Positions 52,423-63,316 are shown, counted from the stretch's first letter. The stretch: 64,000 nucleotides of DNA from Gracilaria domingensis (GCA_022539475.1 VCMS01000243.1:20922-84921), one strand, 5' to 3'. Numbers and translations are program-made. Notes: generated by a model not told the origin, from the letters alone.

Positions 52423-53992
52423 AACAGTAGATGTTATTAGTCCTCCTACAATAAACCTGATGGAACCTTCTGCTCGTCATCCAGCTGCCTCTAAGGCCGA
52501 AAAATCAAACCACCAGATAGACCATTTGATATCGTACCGTTTGGCTCTTCAAGCTTGCCTCATTCACGTTCCCTATCCCATCAACTACTCATGAGTGCAC
52601 TAATAGGATAAGATTTAGGCTGAAAGAACTCTGTTGCAAGACGAGGCACGAGCCCTGATAGTGTAACTTTACCTGCCTGTGGCTGGCTGCCACCTGGGTT
52701 GGTGACACCTTTCGAAGCGTCTGGCAAAACAGTCATTGCGTAGTCACCAATATGTCACCTAAGACGATAACAAGCTCTCGTGAGCTTTACATGAGGGCTA
52801 AAAAGGATACACCCAGAACGGCCCCAAAAAATTGCAACTTCGAAAGAGGACCCATTCGCCGTCAATGCGAGTTAATATTATTATGTGTCTGCAGTAGTAA
52901 CTCTACACGTACCTTTGACACCGTCGGTAGGTCAGGATCACTAAATAAAATCGTGCGATCGCAGAAAGAATACCCCACAGGGTAGGAGCTCAGGTTTTCT
53001 TAAACGGCTGCATATCTGTTGTGTCACTCTTAGTCGTTTCAGGTTAGAAGGCTAGCCTTGCTAACATGTACTCATTAAATCTCTCATGGGGCTGTATTGT
53101 TACGTGTAGATGAATCCGTTCTGGTCTCCAGAAGAAACCGTGCCCTGCAACAGGTATGGGATGAAAGAACATCCTTGCAAACACGGCAGAGAGATTTAGT
53201 AACCTACAGGCTGTACCATGAAAAAAACGGTTTGCAAGAACTTCGCAGTGCGTTTTAGAGCGGCACAGTATTAAATAGAGAAAGGGATCCCATCCGAGAA
53301 GATATTTGAATGGGTGCATGAAGCCGTTCATAAGCCCGGTATTCCAGTATAATTACGCATCCTGCTCGCGCCATATTGCGTGAGTGTATTCTCTACATTT
53401 GTTTACACCTCAAAATTTCACCCTACGTGAGAAGTCACGCTTCCGCACCATTCCGATATCTCATCGCAGCTGCAGTTTGCATATCCCTCTGGTATGACAC
53501 GGTGCAATCGTTGAAACTACGCACGCACAGTAAGGTTACCTTCGTAAATAACGGTTGCAAGTCAGATCAGATCTGCGTGGAAACGTTCAAATTTTGACAT
53601 TTTTCTGCCAGACCGCCCTCGTTGGCAGGGTAGAAGGCTTTCACACAACTGGAGATGAGGATGCACACACCCCTTTGTAGATAGTGTGCAGATAATGAAG
53701 TATCTGTGTTGCTGAAACGCTTTGCCTGCAACCCAGCCTAGATTTAAATACATCCTCAGCCGCTCTTGAAATTGAACGTTACTGGTTCAGCCGAAGTTCG
53801 CGTTATGCAATATTGATGAGTCGTTCAAAAAGATGGACTCTTTTTAAGCGCTGGTTTCAAATACTTCAAAATGAGTTCAACACATGTTATCGTTTGTTGG
53901 TCAGGCGTGACGTCGGCTAGATTTCGTTACCAGTTCGTGGTAGGATAAGTTCAACTACGTGTACCAGAAGAAGGGCTGTAGACAGAGAGCGG
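52423..53992. other. Intergenic, no gene seen
   Basis: Short frames only. A TAGAAGGCTAGCCTTGCTA palindrome-like motif lies near 53045-53064, and a related AAGGTTAGAAGG motif near 30475. Confidence 0.4.
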
Positions 53993-54000
53993 TATAAAAG
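53993..54000 (+). promoter_or_regulatory. TATA box, probably of family C4
   Basis: TATAAAAG lies about 335 bp upstream of the ATG at 54331. This implies a long leader or a leader intron. Confidence 0.45.
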
Positions 54001-54330
54001 TTGTAAAGGCAGACTGCGAGTGTCGATGGTTCCTCTCCATATCGCCCGAGTGAGATTCTCTCAATTCGGTTCACTTCGAGCCATCCGCCTCTTACTTGTG
54101 TCATTTACATCACTTTCCTTATCGTTCTCTCCTTCCCATTGTTGCCCCGGACTCTATCCTCTCAAACTCAATTGGGATTTGATTGCGTTCCCACAAGATA
54201 GACTCCTTAGTACTCCCTGGTCAAGATATTGACGAAAGCCTCAGTCTCTCTGTTTGAACTGGTGTTTCTTCCTATATTCTCTTTGTCGCCTTGGACACAC
54301 AGCTCCCATCTCGCTTCGATCATTTTAGAG

Positions 54331-54975
54331 ATGAAGCTCACAATGATGTTTACTGCCCTGCTGATCTCTGCATCCATTGCAACTGCCACGATTTTTCCAT
54401 CTGAGTCCTTCTATACGGAACCTGCTGATGGAACTGTTATCTCATCTGCATTCTTGCCGGTTTTGACGACTGTTTCTGTGCGTGGATGGAAAGAAAGTGC
54501 GTTAGAACAGGCTAAAAACGAGCTTTACGAACTGAAGAAGGAGCTAAGAAAAGTGGAAGGCATCTATCGATGCGATAAGAAGAGGTCAAAAACGCTTAGT
54601 GCATTGTACAAGGAGAGAAAATCATACAGGTGTGTTAGTTACGAAATGCGTGATGCGAATGGGTGTCACAAGAAATATGGTCTGCATAGTGAGGTAAAGC
54701 GAGGGCAGATGATGTGCAGAAAGAATATAAGCTGTAAGAAGAAGTATGTGTGGCCTCTTCAGTGGAAGCTGAAGCAGTTGACTAAGTCTTGTGACTGTAA
54801 AAAGGGAGCCTCAGTAATGAAGATGATATGGAGGACCAAAAAGATTCGATGTGGAAAGGGAAGGAATGCTTGGAGAGTAAGGTTGGAACTGCAAAAGTTG
54901 GAGAAGCGAATTTCGTACTTAAAGAACGCACTGTGGGCGAAGCCTAGCGTTGCTCCGAGACCTAAATGGAGATGA
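54331..54975 (+). CDS. Family C4: secreted basic eight-cysteine protein
   Basis: 214 aa from the ATG at 54331 (signal MKLTMMFTALLISASIATAT). An acidic/Ser spacer is followed by a helix (ALEQAKNELYELKKELRKVEG). The core is C-x19-C-x10-C-x16-C-x5-C-x18-C-x-C-x17-C with YVWPLQWKLKQL and CDC. Tail KPSVAPRPKWR matches C3 closely. The x5 interval carries an NIS sequon. The upstream frame extension starts with TTG and has no features. Extracellular, very basic, function unknown. Confidence 0.8.
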   Translation: MKLTMMFTALLISASIATATIFPSESFYTEPADGTVISSAFLPVLTTVSVRGWKESALEQAKNELYELKKELRKVEGIYRCDKKRSKTLSALYKERKSYRCVSYEMRDANGCHKKYGLHSEVKRGQMMCRKNISCKKKYVWPLQWKLKQLTKSCDCKKGASVMKMIWRTKKIRCGKGRNAWRVRLELQKLEKRISYLKNALWAKPSVAPRPKWR

Positions 54976-55551
54976 GTTTCTTTTTGTTCTTCATCTTTCT
55001 GTTTTACGTGGATGTGTTTTCTTTCGGCGGTCGATATCCTTGCTTTTCTCTTAAGGGTCTATACTGCAAGACTTTATACTACAAGAACAGCGCAGTTCAT
55101 TGCATTCTGTAAACAGGGATTCTGTGTAATCTCAGTCGAGAATGACTATACGTTAAGGAGCATAGGAGAGTGAAACCGGTGCAACGTTGAGCCTGACAAT
55201 CAACGACGTAGACAAATAGCGCAAAGTGAGAACCTGAGCTGTTGCATGTTCAGCGATGTCAGCAGATGGAACATGCGGCCCATGGAGGAAGTTTATTCGA
55301 GACCACTATCAAGACCTCGCCTAGCAATACCGAACTAGATTGGAACTAATATTCATAGAACTGGTCTTCTAAGATACATGAAACAGAGGGCTCGTTCGTT
55401 TGTAAACAGTAACGTGCGAAGCTGACAAAGAGCTTTGATAAGTTTACGTAGTGTACATCAAGGTTTAAGGAGTTACATCTGATATATCTTACATACTGTA
55501 CAAAGAAGAAATTGCAAGCATGCACCGTTCGAAATATAAGTCATATGGTTC
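54976..55551. other. Intergenic, convergent 3' ends
   Basis: Lies between family C4 (plus) and the Arg-rich protein (minus). Nothing else seen. Confidence 0.45.
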
Positions 55552-56001
55552 TCAGAAACGGAACAAGGAAGAAAAAAAGCCATTGGTTCGACGACGAAAA
55601 CGTCGCTTACGTCGGCGAACGACTCTTGCATGTCGATACCACCTCCTGATCATATACCACGCCCTTCGTTTCTGCTTCCTTTTACGACGGCGTCTTCGAA
55701 CGCGATGCCTCCTGTACATGAGCACTCGATAGAACACATCATACGCGTAGAAGACTTCGTAATTGTCATGGCCTGATTGATTCGAGACTTCGAGTTTCTG
55801 CATTTTCGAGTGTGTCTCGGATGAGCTACTCAGAGCCGGCTTCTGTACCTCGATGCAGGAGCGGTGTACGGAAGCGAGTTCAGACTGAGAGTATTTAGAG
55901 ACATTCCAACTTGTTGATGGTTGCAAAGGGATGCAATCTGTACATGAAGCGTAGTAAACAAGACTGCGGAGGCAACCCAGAGCGAATATAACCAAACGCA
56001 T
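55552..56001 (-). CDS. Secreted protein with Arg-rich C-terminal tail
   Basis: 149 aa from the ATG at 56001. A hydrophobic start (MRLVIFALGCLRSLVYYASC) could be a signal peptide. A Ser-rich acidic middle part with a few cysteines follows. The last 55 residues are dominated by Arg/Lys interspersed with Tyr/Trp (RRHRVRRRRRKRK, RRWYRHARVVRRRKRRF). The frame is open upstream to 56295, so the start is uncertain. The acidic-middle/cationic-tail layout recalls precursor forms of cationic peptides, but no family match is claimed; a nucleic-acid or sulfated-polysaccharide binder is equally possible. The antisense short frame at 55520-55732 is a shadow. Confidence 0.5.
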   Translation of the reverse strand: MRLVIFALGCLRSLVYYASCTDCIPLQPSTSWNVSKYSQSELASVHRSCIEVQKPALSSSSETHSKMQKLEVSNQSGHDNYEVFYAYDVFYRVLMYRRHRVRRRRRKRKQKRRAWYMIRRWYRHARVVRRRKRRFRRRTNGFFSSLFRF

Positions 56002-57112
56002 GTGAAGAGAACAAAAGAAAGAACACGAATTGTGTAATTGACGAGAGTTGGTTTGTAACGTTGTGTTCATGATTCGCTTGAGGGAGAAGTTTTGGTCGCG
56101 GCCTCTGTGGAGAGGAACACGGACGAGGAACGGTTTTTGTAGACCAAGCAGGCGTGATGGTGAATGATGCCAACTTTGATTAGTGGGATGCTCTGACCAG
56201 TTTTGAACGTTGCTGTCGGGTGATTGGAGGTGCCGGCGGAACAGGTTGTGTCTGTGAGGCGCACTTGACCAGTAGTTTTTGTACAGAGCCAACATTTGAA
56301 CGCATTTTAATGGGCACCACAGTGCACCCTTGGAGGAAGGCTAGAAGCCATGCCAGCGGTAGGGTGTGTTACAGAGGACGGGCAAAGTTACAGTTGTATG
56401 GGAGGTGGAGGAATGGAGGTGCCGGGCGCTACACGACGGCGCCGGCCACACCCATAGCCCCATCCTCCAGCTACGACAAATGCAGTTTTGTGAGCCCGTC
56501 GTGGAAGTTGACGATGGCAGAGTGTGGGAAGGAGCGCCGCGACAGGTGCATGTGCGCCCGCGTTCTCGATACAGATGTAGCGATACTTCCGAAGGTAGCA
56601 TACGCACTACGATGCATGGATATTTCCTCTACTGTCGGAGCTTCGCTCGGAGCGACAGACAATTCTCGAATGGTGCACTCGGAGCGCGGCAACAAGCGTG
56701 CTCCGGCGGCTGTAAGGTTACAAAGGTACTAGAATTTCGAGGAACGAGGAAGTGGATTTATGTAAGCGAATGACACGCGGCAGCTCAAGATGCTCTTTAC
56801 AGCAAGCGCTCTCGGAGGGCTACCGCCGGCACTTGCTGATCCACCTTCTTGCTCCCTCGGATGGTGTTGCGGTCACCATCAACCTCGGGACCTAGCATTC
56901 TGTTTCGCTGCGTTGGTTTTCTTTTCCCAACCCTCCCTGCCCTTGGGAGCAGCACCCCTCTTGTCGAGGAGTGTTGTGTGTGCTGATGGACGGTCTCCAT
57001 CAGCACGACGTGATCCATGTCCGGATCTTAACGCCCCTACCTACCGACACAAAGATCTTGAGCGAGAGCTCCTCAACTAGCGAACTACGACGGTACAGGT
57101 GACTACTTTTAT
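56002..57112. other. Intergenic, no firm gene
   Basis: Two overlapping plus-strand frames (56220-56732 and 56366-56773) have no recognisable content and no upstream TATA box. Confidence 0.35.
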
Positions 57113-57262
57113 TAGTGTGGGCCACACCATTTTTATAAGCTCAATTCTGAAGCATCTCACAACAAATAGTGTGGGCCACACTATTTTTGAACCCACACTA
57201 ATTTAGTTACGGGTAAAATAGTGTGGCCCACACTAATCATGACTCACACAAATAGTGTGGGT
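57113..57262. repeat. Cluster of palindromic AGTGTGGGCCACACT motifs
   Basis: Near-palindromic copies at 57113-57128, 57166-57184 and 57219-57235 (the third is the reverse complement of the second), plus half-sites CCCACACTA at 57192-57200 and TAGTGTGGG at 57253-57261. They are spaced 25-50 bp apart. Confidence 0.85.
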
Positions 57263-58759
57263 GAAAAGCACACCTTTATGACGATTGAGTTCCAACTACT
57301 TGCCCCTCAAAGTTCTCTCTGTACTTTTGTATAATCGCTTGCAGCTCTGGGAAGAGCTGGCGCTCTTCCCATTGCCCATTTAAATTCTTTGCCATGCCGC
57401 AACGAATCATGGCCTTCCGCGCATACGTCACCCCATCGTTGTCCCTCTGAGCGCTCACCATGCGAACCGAATTTGCGGCAAGCTTTTGAAGGTGGCGCTT
57501 GCCCGAATTGGTAAGTTTTTCAGAGCCTCGTGCACCATCATGTAGAGCAACGCATTTTGCGCGGTTATCAGGATGATGCGCCTCATATACTCAGGGGAGT
57601 GATACGAGGATGCACTCGAAGAGTTATGAGTTGGACCCAATTTTGGCGGTTACTTTTAGAATGGCTTTCCCACAGTTACCTGTAATCAGGGTTGCCATTG
57701 CTGGCCAATACCGCTAGGTGGACGCGTGTACTACACCACCGTGTGTGTGCATATTACGGGACAATAGGTAGTGCACCTGAGGTGCCTGACACTGGGCTAG
57801 CCACGTGTACGGACCCCTGCGGGTGTGCACCACGTGTACATAGTTAGTTTAGACCTACTTAGGTGAGCTCGACCTCGTCGTCGCGAGCACCTTTGTAAAT
57901 TCAACCCGAGCACTTCTAAGTGAACTCTTTGTCGAGTAGCGCTCTCCTGAGTGGACTCTACACGAGTGAGGCTCTGGCGCCAACCGCCTACGTGGGTTAT
58001 CACTCTCGCGAGTATAGCCACGTCTGGTTACGGTGGTCCTACCCTCTCGGTACCTTTGAGGAACATCTGTCGTTGATGTCGGGACCTGAGGGTCGTACCG
58101 AGGAGGTATAGGACTAGATTACGAAGTGATCCGACTCTGTATAGAGTTTTGCCGTGTTTACGGAAACCCGTGCATTACCGTTGGAGGATCTCGCCCCGCT
58201 CCGGGCACAGTGCCGAGGAGGCCCTACCCGTCGCGTGTGGGTGTTGTTTGGTTGTTGTTTTCTGTTGCTTTCCCTCTCGGGACTACACCTGTCGTTGGTC
58301 GTGTTTCATCGTTGCCGATACCACCCCATCTCTGGAGTTTCTCATCGTTTCCTCACCACGTGGCCTATCACCTCTGTAGGTATAGCCAGTTGCCACTTCG
58401 GCCTTACAACCGAGTTACGGTGGTACAGAGGGCTCTGTCACTGGTCTGCCATCTCTCACGAGAGCGGACCTTCGGACAGTCTGGTGGGTTTCACTCTTCC
58501 GAGTTTTGCCCCACAAAGTGGTCTCCCGACCTAGAACCGTTTTAGGTCACTGTTGTGGAATTGACTTGATTGTTGACGGATCACCGTTTTCTGACAACGA
58601 TCAGAGGACTCTTTAGAGTTTTGGAGGTTGACAACTTTTGAACGTGAACCGCTGACGTGGTGGTTTACCGAGAAGGTTTATTGAGTTTTCTTGTTCTTTG
58701 GAGACTCGTGTACGAGTTTAACTGGATCATCTGGATCAGATTGCTTACTGGTTTCCAGT
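57263..58759. other. Region 5' of gag, possible LTR and leader
   Basis: No plus-strand gene. The 5' LTR and primer-binding site of the element should lie here but cannot be delimited without the 3' LTR, which is outside the window. A minus-strand frame of about 105 codons (about 57276-57590) looks protein-like but is unrecognised. Confidence 0.35.
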
Positions 58760-60829
58760 ATGCCGCAACCGCCTCGAGGTTCTCGAGCTGGTTCCGCGCG
58801 GTCGTCAGCTGCGGTTCCACCCGTTGCACCGACGTCCCGGTCTATCCCAGATGAAGCGCAACCTCTTGAGGTCGTACCCCGCCCCCGGAGAACGCGTTCA
58901 GTTACGGAAGCACCTAAGGAAAATGTGGGTTCTGCTCAACCCGTCGTTGAGACACCATCCATGGTTAACCCTAACGCTGGTACCGTAGCCGAGTTGGCTA
59001 GGTTGGAATCCCGCTTGGATATTAATCACGCTGCTCACGTGGAACTCCTACAGGATGTTACCTCGTTGAGGACGCAGGTTGATAATGCCCAGGTGAGGGA
59101 TGTCTCAGGAGACTTACGTCTTCTGAGAAGGGACGTGAATTCCATTATGGAAAATCTGGGTACCCCAGACGTCTTCGTCACGGAGTACCGGGCATTTGTC
59201 GAGGAAATGCGCACCGATATCGGTCGAATTCGTTCGCGCTTGGAAACGCTGGAGGATACAATCCGCATGGATGAAGCTGTGGACGCACAGGTTCCTCAAG
59301 GAAATCCATCTGCGGATGAAGACCATCGTTCGGTGAAGCAGAAACGTCGACACCCAAAACGAGTTCACTATGATTCGGATTCATCGCGCTCTGACTCGAG
59401 CGGCATGACTGAAGACAGTTCGTCAGATTCATCTGATAGTGATGACAACCGTCATAGGTCACGTTCGACACGGTCGAAAGCGACGCAGTCTACTCAGGCA
59501 GTGATGAGATCACGCGTGAAAGGACGGCGCCACTTGGGACTCAAAGAGTTAAAGCCGACGGACCCGCTCTACACAAAGCTGTTGTCGTACCGCTATTATC
59601 GGTTGGAGGATGTTACTTCGAATCGCTCCTCGCGAGGAACCGGTAAGGTGAAGGACTACATTCGAAGGTTGAATGTTACCCTTGAAACAAGGAAGTTCTC
59701 GGGGACAGATCCTATCCTTATCTTGGATTTCCTTGCCAGGTTCGTCCAGGAGGCCGATATACTCGGTATGAGTGAAGCACAGGCATATGTGGCACTGCCG
59801 TACTTCCTAACAGGGACTGCGGAAGATCAGTACAACTCAGTTCGAGGAACCTCGAGAGCCTCGGAAGGAGGAGTCACGTGTTGGCCGGAAGCCGTGAACT
59901 ACCTTCTCAGGTCGTACGCGACTTCCAACGCGATTTACAGCGCTACTCTTGCTGTTCGCGACACTAGACAGAAGAGTGGAGAATCTGAAACGGTTTATTC
60001 AACGCGGTTGAACAAAGCGTTTCACCGATGTGGTAATGTGTATTCCGCACAGGAGCGGTGTACCATGTTTGTTGATGGTTTGCACCCCATCATTCGGTCG
60101 TTGGTCGCTCGCCGACGGGAGGAAAAACGCCGAATGACGTACCTAGAGTTGGTTAATTACGCCCAGGCGGAAGGAGAGACGTATCGAGCCCGCAACCCGG
60201 TGCAGCGCCGCTCGAAAGCGCTACTCGCGGAGAGTTCGTCACCATCGATGTCGGTTTTGCGACGTGAAACCGCTGTCGGTAATGCTGATAACGTCCACTT
60301 CATCGGAAGTAACCCCGATTCTTACGGATCTACGGACCTGCCGTCAACCTCGATTCCGAGCACGGAAGAAGACCCCGCATTGTATGCCCAAGGTGTCCGG
60401 GTGCCTGCAGCCCCGCTGCCTTACGCTAACAATTCGTCGCGTCTGAACCGCCCAGGGTGGAAGGACACAGCACCACAACGTCGAGTGGACAATCGCCCTC
60501 GCGACAAACCGGCCTCGGTCATATGTTACCAGTGCTACCTTCCAGGTCACGTATCGACGCAGTGCGTATTTCCGCCGTCGCACCGGCCGAAAATTATTGC
60601 GTATTACGACGCCCTCATGCCCGAGGAAAAGGAATCTGTTCCACGAAAGGAATATGATAAGGCCAGAGCTGAACTGGGATTACCGGTTCCGGTCTATGCT
60701 CAGCCCTCCGTTCCGGCACAGGCACCTTCGAACCAGGTTCAAGGCGAAGTACCCACGCATGGAGTTCAGTTAGGCCCCCCGAACGGAGTTCAGGCACCGA
60801 ATTCGGTGAGCCCCGCTCAGAAAAACTGA
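58760..60829 (+). CDS. gag: Retrotransposon Gag, intact
   Basis: 689 aa from the ATG at 58760. A Pro/Ser/Arg-rich N-terminus leads to a coiled coil (about 75-175, LARLESRLDINHAAHVELLQ...). A Ser/Asp-rich acidic linker follows. A retrotransposon capsid-like domain comes next (about 315-500, KVKDYIRRLNVTLE...DFLARFVQEADILG). A single CCHC zinc knuckle C-x2-C-x4-H-x4-C is encoded at 60524-60565. It forms the particle and packages element RNA by family knowledge. The frame is uninterrupted, unlike pol. The GAAAAAC run just before its stop could serve frameshifting into pol, which is in the -1 frame. Confidence 0.85.
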   Translation: MPQPPRGSRAGSARSSAAVPPVAPTSRSIPDEAQPLEVVPRPRRTRSVTEAPKENVGSAQPVVETPSMVNPNAGTVAELARLESRLDINHAAHVELLQDVTSLRTQVDNAQVRDVSGDLRLLRRDVNSIMENLGTPDVFVTEYRAFVEEMRTDIGRIRSRLETLEDTIRMDEAVDAQVPQGNPSADEDHRSVKQKRRHPKRVHYDSDSSRSDSSGMTEDSSSDSSDSDDNRHRSRSTRSKATQSTQAVMRSRVKGRRHLGLKELKPTDPLYTKLLSYRYYRLEDVTSNRSSRGTGKVKDYIRRLNVTLETRKFSGTDPILILDFLARFVQEADILGMSEAQAYVALPYFLTGTAEDQYNSVRGTSRASEGGVTCWPEAVNYLLRSYATSNAIYSATLAVRDTRQKSGESETVYSTRLNKAFHRCGNVYSAQERCTMFVDGLHPIIRSLVARRREEKRRMTYLELVNYAQAEGETYRARNPVQRRSKALLAESSSPSMSVLRRETAVGNADNVHFIGSNPDSYGSTDLPSTSIPSTEEDPALYAQGVRVPAAPLPYANNSSRLNRPGWKDTAPQRRVDNRPRDKPASVICYQCYLPGHVSTQCVFPPSHRPKIIAYYDALMPEEKESVPRKEYDKARAELGLPVPVYAQPSVPAQAPSNQVQGEVPTHGVQLGPPNGVQAPNSVSPAQKN

Positions 60830-61945
60830 CTTCGGGAGTTTCTCCTACGGGAGGGGCGCCTTCCGAGCCGAAGTTGAAGGCGCCCGAGGCGTCACAGCTT
60901 CGTTCCCCAGCTGTTAGAATCCTTTCAAGGATAGCGGCTACAACTGACGTGAGCTCAGAACACCTTTCGGTTCTACGTCGTCCGTGGATACGGTCCCGTA
61001 ATCTCCGTATTCCGGAAAGAGCTCTTGTGATGGCCAAGAGAAACTACAAAGTTTATGCCGATCTTGGCTTTTCTAACCAGTTCATGGTTCGACAGCTGTC
61101 TGTGTTGGATACGGGAGCTGCACCGAACCTGATTCACCTTGATTTGGTACCATCCGCGTTACGGGACAAAATTCGCCATGGCCCCAGGCTTGGAAATGGC
61201 GGATGCCAATAACCAACCTTTGCGTACTCTTGGGTACATACCTCTCATGGTACGATTAGGAACCTGTATGGTTAAAGTAGATTTCATGGTTTGAAAAAGC
61301 ATTGCGGCACCGGTGACACTCGGTTGTGACTTTTGTGATCTTTTTGTTGAAGCGATTCGTCCTCGGGCTCGAGTTGTTACCATGGATGATGGTTCCGAAA
61401 TACCGATTGTAAGGAAACCGCTGAAGAGAGCTACACGCAAGCGCGTTCCGCTCCTTGCTGCACCGGAAGTTCCAACCGTCGACCCGGTATCATCTAAGCT
61501 CCATGTGGCTCATGCCATCGCAATCCCTGCGCAATCCCAAGTTTGGGTCACCATAACTACTAAGCAGTCTGGTCTACGTGTGGTACAACCATTGCCATCA
61601 TTGTATGATCAGAAGCAACTCGCTTTGGCGAACGGAGTAATCTCGGTGGAACCCGATAAACCATTCAGAGTTTTGGTCGCCAACTTTGGCACAACCCGAC
61701 AGTGGTTAGCTAAAAACCAAATCCTTGGTACCACTCTCCCACACCCTGCTGCTATCGCACCGACGAAGATACCCGTTGCGGATGTTCTCGGTATAACCGA
61801 TGCTAAGGAGGGAGAGGGATCAGCGGAAACCGCTTTTACCGCATCGGTTACCCCGGCGAGCGAAGTCACCGAATCGCTGGCACCCACAGAGGGTAGAGCG
61901 TTGCCACCAGGAACGGAAAATACAGACCCTGTCAAGGAACTGTAA
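60830..61945 (+). pseudogene. Pol, protease segment, broken
   Basis: Begins in the -1 frame relative to gag, overlapping its end. The aspartic protease active site DTGA is encoded at 61108-61119. The frame then shifts near 61195-61200, meets a TGA at 61292-61294, and continues with APVTLGCDF, the flap/C-terminal protease block. A linker to RT ends at a TAA at 61943-61945. These lesions inactivate the polyprotein in this copy. Confidence 0.75.
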
Positions 61946-63316
61946 CAGTTGAATTTTGATCATGTACCTGAATCTCATAGAGGTAAGCTAAGAGAAATGT
62001 TGAGGGAGTTCACACCCATGTGGGATGGATCCCTCGGGACAATTGGAATCACGGAACACCGTATTGACCTACTTCCAGGTACCAGCCCCATTTCCCAACA
62101 CCCATACCGGGCTGGTCCCAAAGCTAGGGAAGAAGAGCAATCTCAGGTTGAGAAGATGTTACGCGCTGGCGTCATAGAGGCGGCTCAATCCGCTTGGGCC
62201 TCACCCGTGGTGCTAGTTCCAAAAGCGGACGGATCGTGGCGATTCTGTATTGATTACCGTCGTCTAAATTCGGTCACCGTCAAAGACGTTTATCCCATAC
62301 CCAGGATGGACGAATACATTGACTCGCTTGGGAGTGCTACAGTGTTCACCGCCTTGGATGCCAATTGGGGATACTGGCAAGTTCCGATCCGTGAAAAGGA
62401 TAAGGACAAAACTGCTTTTGTGTGCCACCAAGGTTTGTACCGGTTTAAACGAATGCCGTTCGGATTAACCAACGCACCGGCTACGTTTCAACGTGCTATC
62501 GATATCCTCTTGGCTCGATTCAAGTGGAAGACCTGCTTGGTGTATCTTGACGATATCATCGTGTTCTCCGATAACCTTGATGACCACTTAACACACGTCC
62601 GGGACGTCATGAGAGTCCTCAGGGACGCGGGCATCACGCTGAAACTCAAGAAGTGCGAGTTCTTCACAGATTCTGTCAAATACCTAGGGCATATCATTCG
62701 ACCTGGACAGCTCTCAGTTGACGCAGTTCGCGTGAAGTCGCTGAAGGAAGCGAAACACCCTACGACACAAACGGAACTCCGCAGTTTTCTGGGTCTTTGT
62801 AATGCATATCGGCGTTTTGTCCCGAACTTCGCAGATATTGCGACCCCCCTTAACCACCTTTTGAGAAAAGGTCAACCAGTTCAACTGGAACCCCTAGGCG
62901 ACGCGGAAGCGTCTGCCTTTTCGGCATTAATTGACGCAGTAACGTCACCGCCAATCTTGGCTTTGCCTAAGCTAGGACTTCCATTCGAAGTAGACACTGA
63001 CGCCAGTGCACACCAGGTTGGTTGCGCCCTGTTTCAGGTCACGGAAGACGGCGTGAGACATCCAATTGGATACTGGTCGCGATCCTTGAACGTACACGAA
63101 CGTAACTACTCAGTTTCGGAGAAAGAGTGCTTAGCCGTTGTATGGGCTCTAACTACACTGAGGCCATATCTTATGGGCAACCATTTTACGGTACATACGG
63201 ACCACTCATCTCTCCGATGGCTCATGGAAATCTCGGAACCATCAGGACGCTTGATGCGTTGGCGCTTGAGGTTATCGGAGTTCGATTTCACAGTTACGTA
63301 CAAAAAGGAACGTTGA
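61946..63316 (+). pseudogene. Pol, reverse transcriptase and RNase H segment
   Basis: In the same frame as the preceding segment, after the TAA at 61943. It shows the RT blocks in order: ASPVVLVPKADGSWRFCIDY, KDVYPIPRMDEYIDSLG, FTALDANWGYWQV, FKRMPFGLTNAP, and the catalytic YLDD at 62543-62554. The thumb block LRSFLGLCNAYRRFVPNFA follows. RNase H starts with DTDAS (first catalytic Asp encoded at 62993) and continues through EKECLAVVWAL and HTDHSSLRWL. The frame ends at a TGA at 63314-63316 caused by a one-base change. Ty3/gypsy type. Confidence 0.85.

Noticed and set aside
57113-57262. CRISPR-like array
   Set aside because: The repeats are palindromic, unevenly spaced and partly inverted, and the context is eukaryotic.
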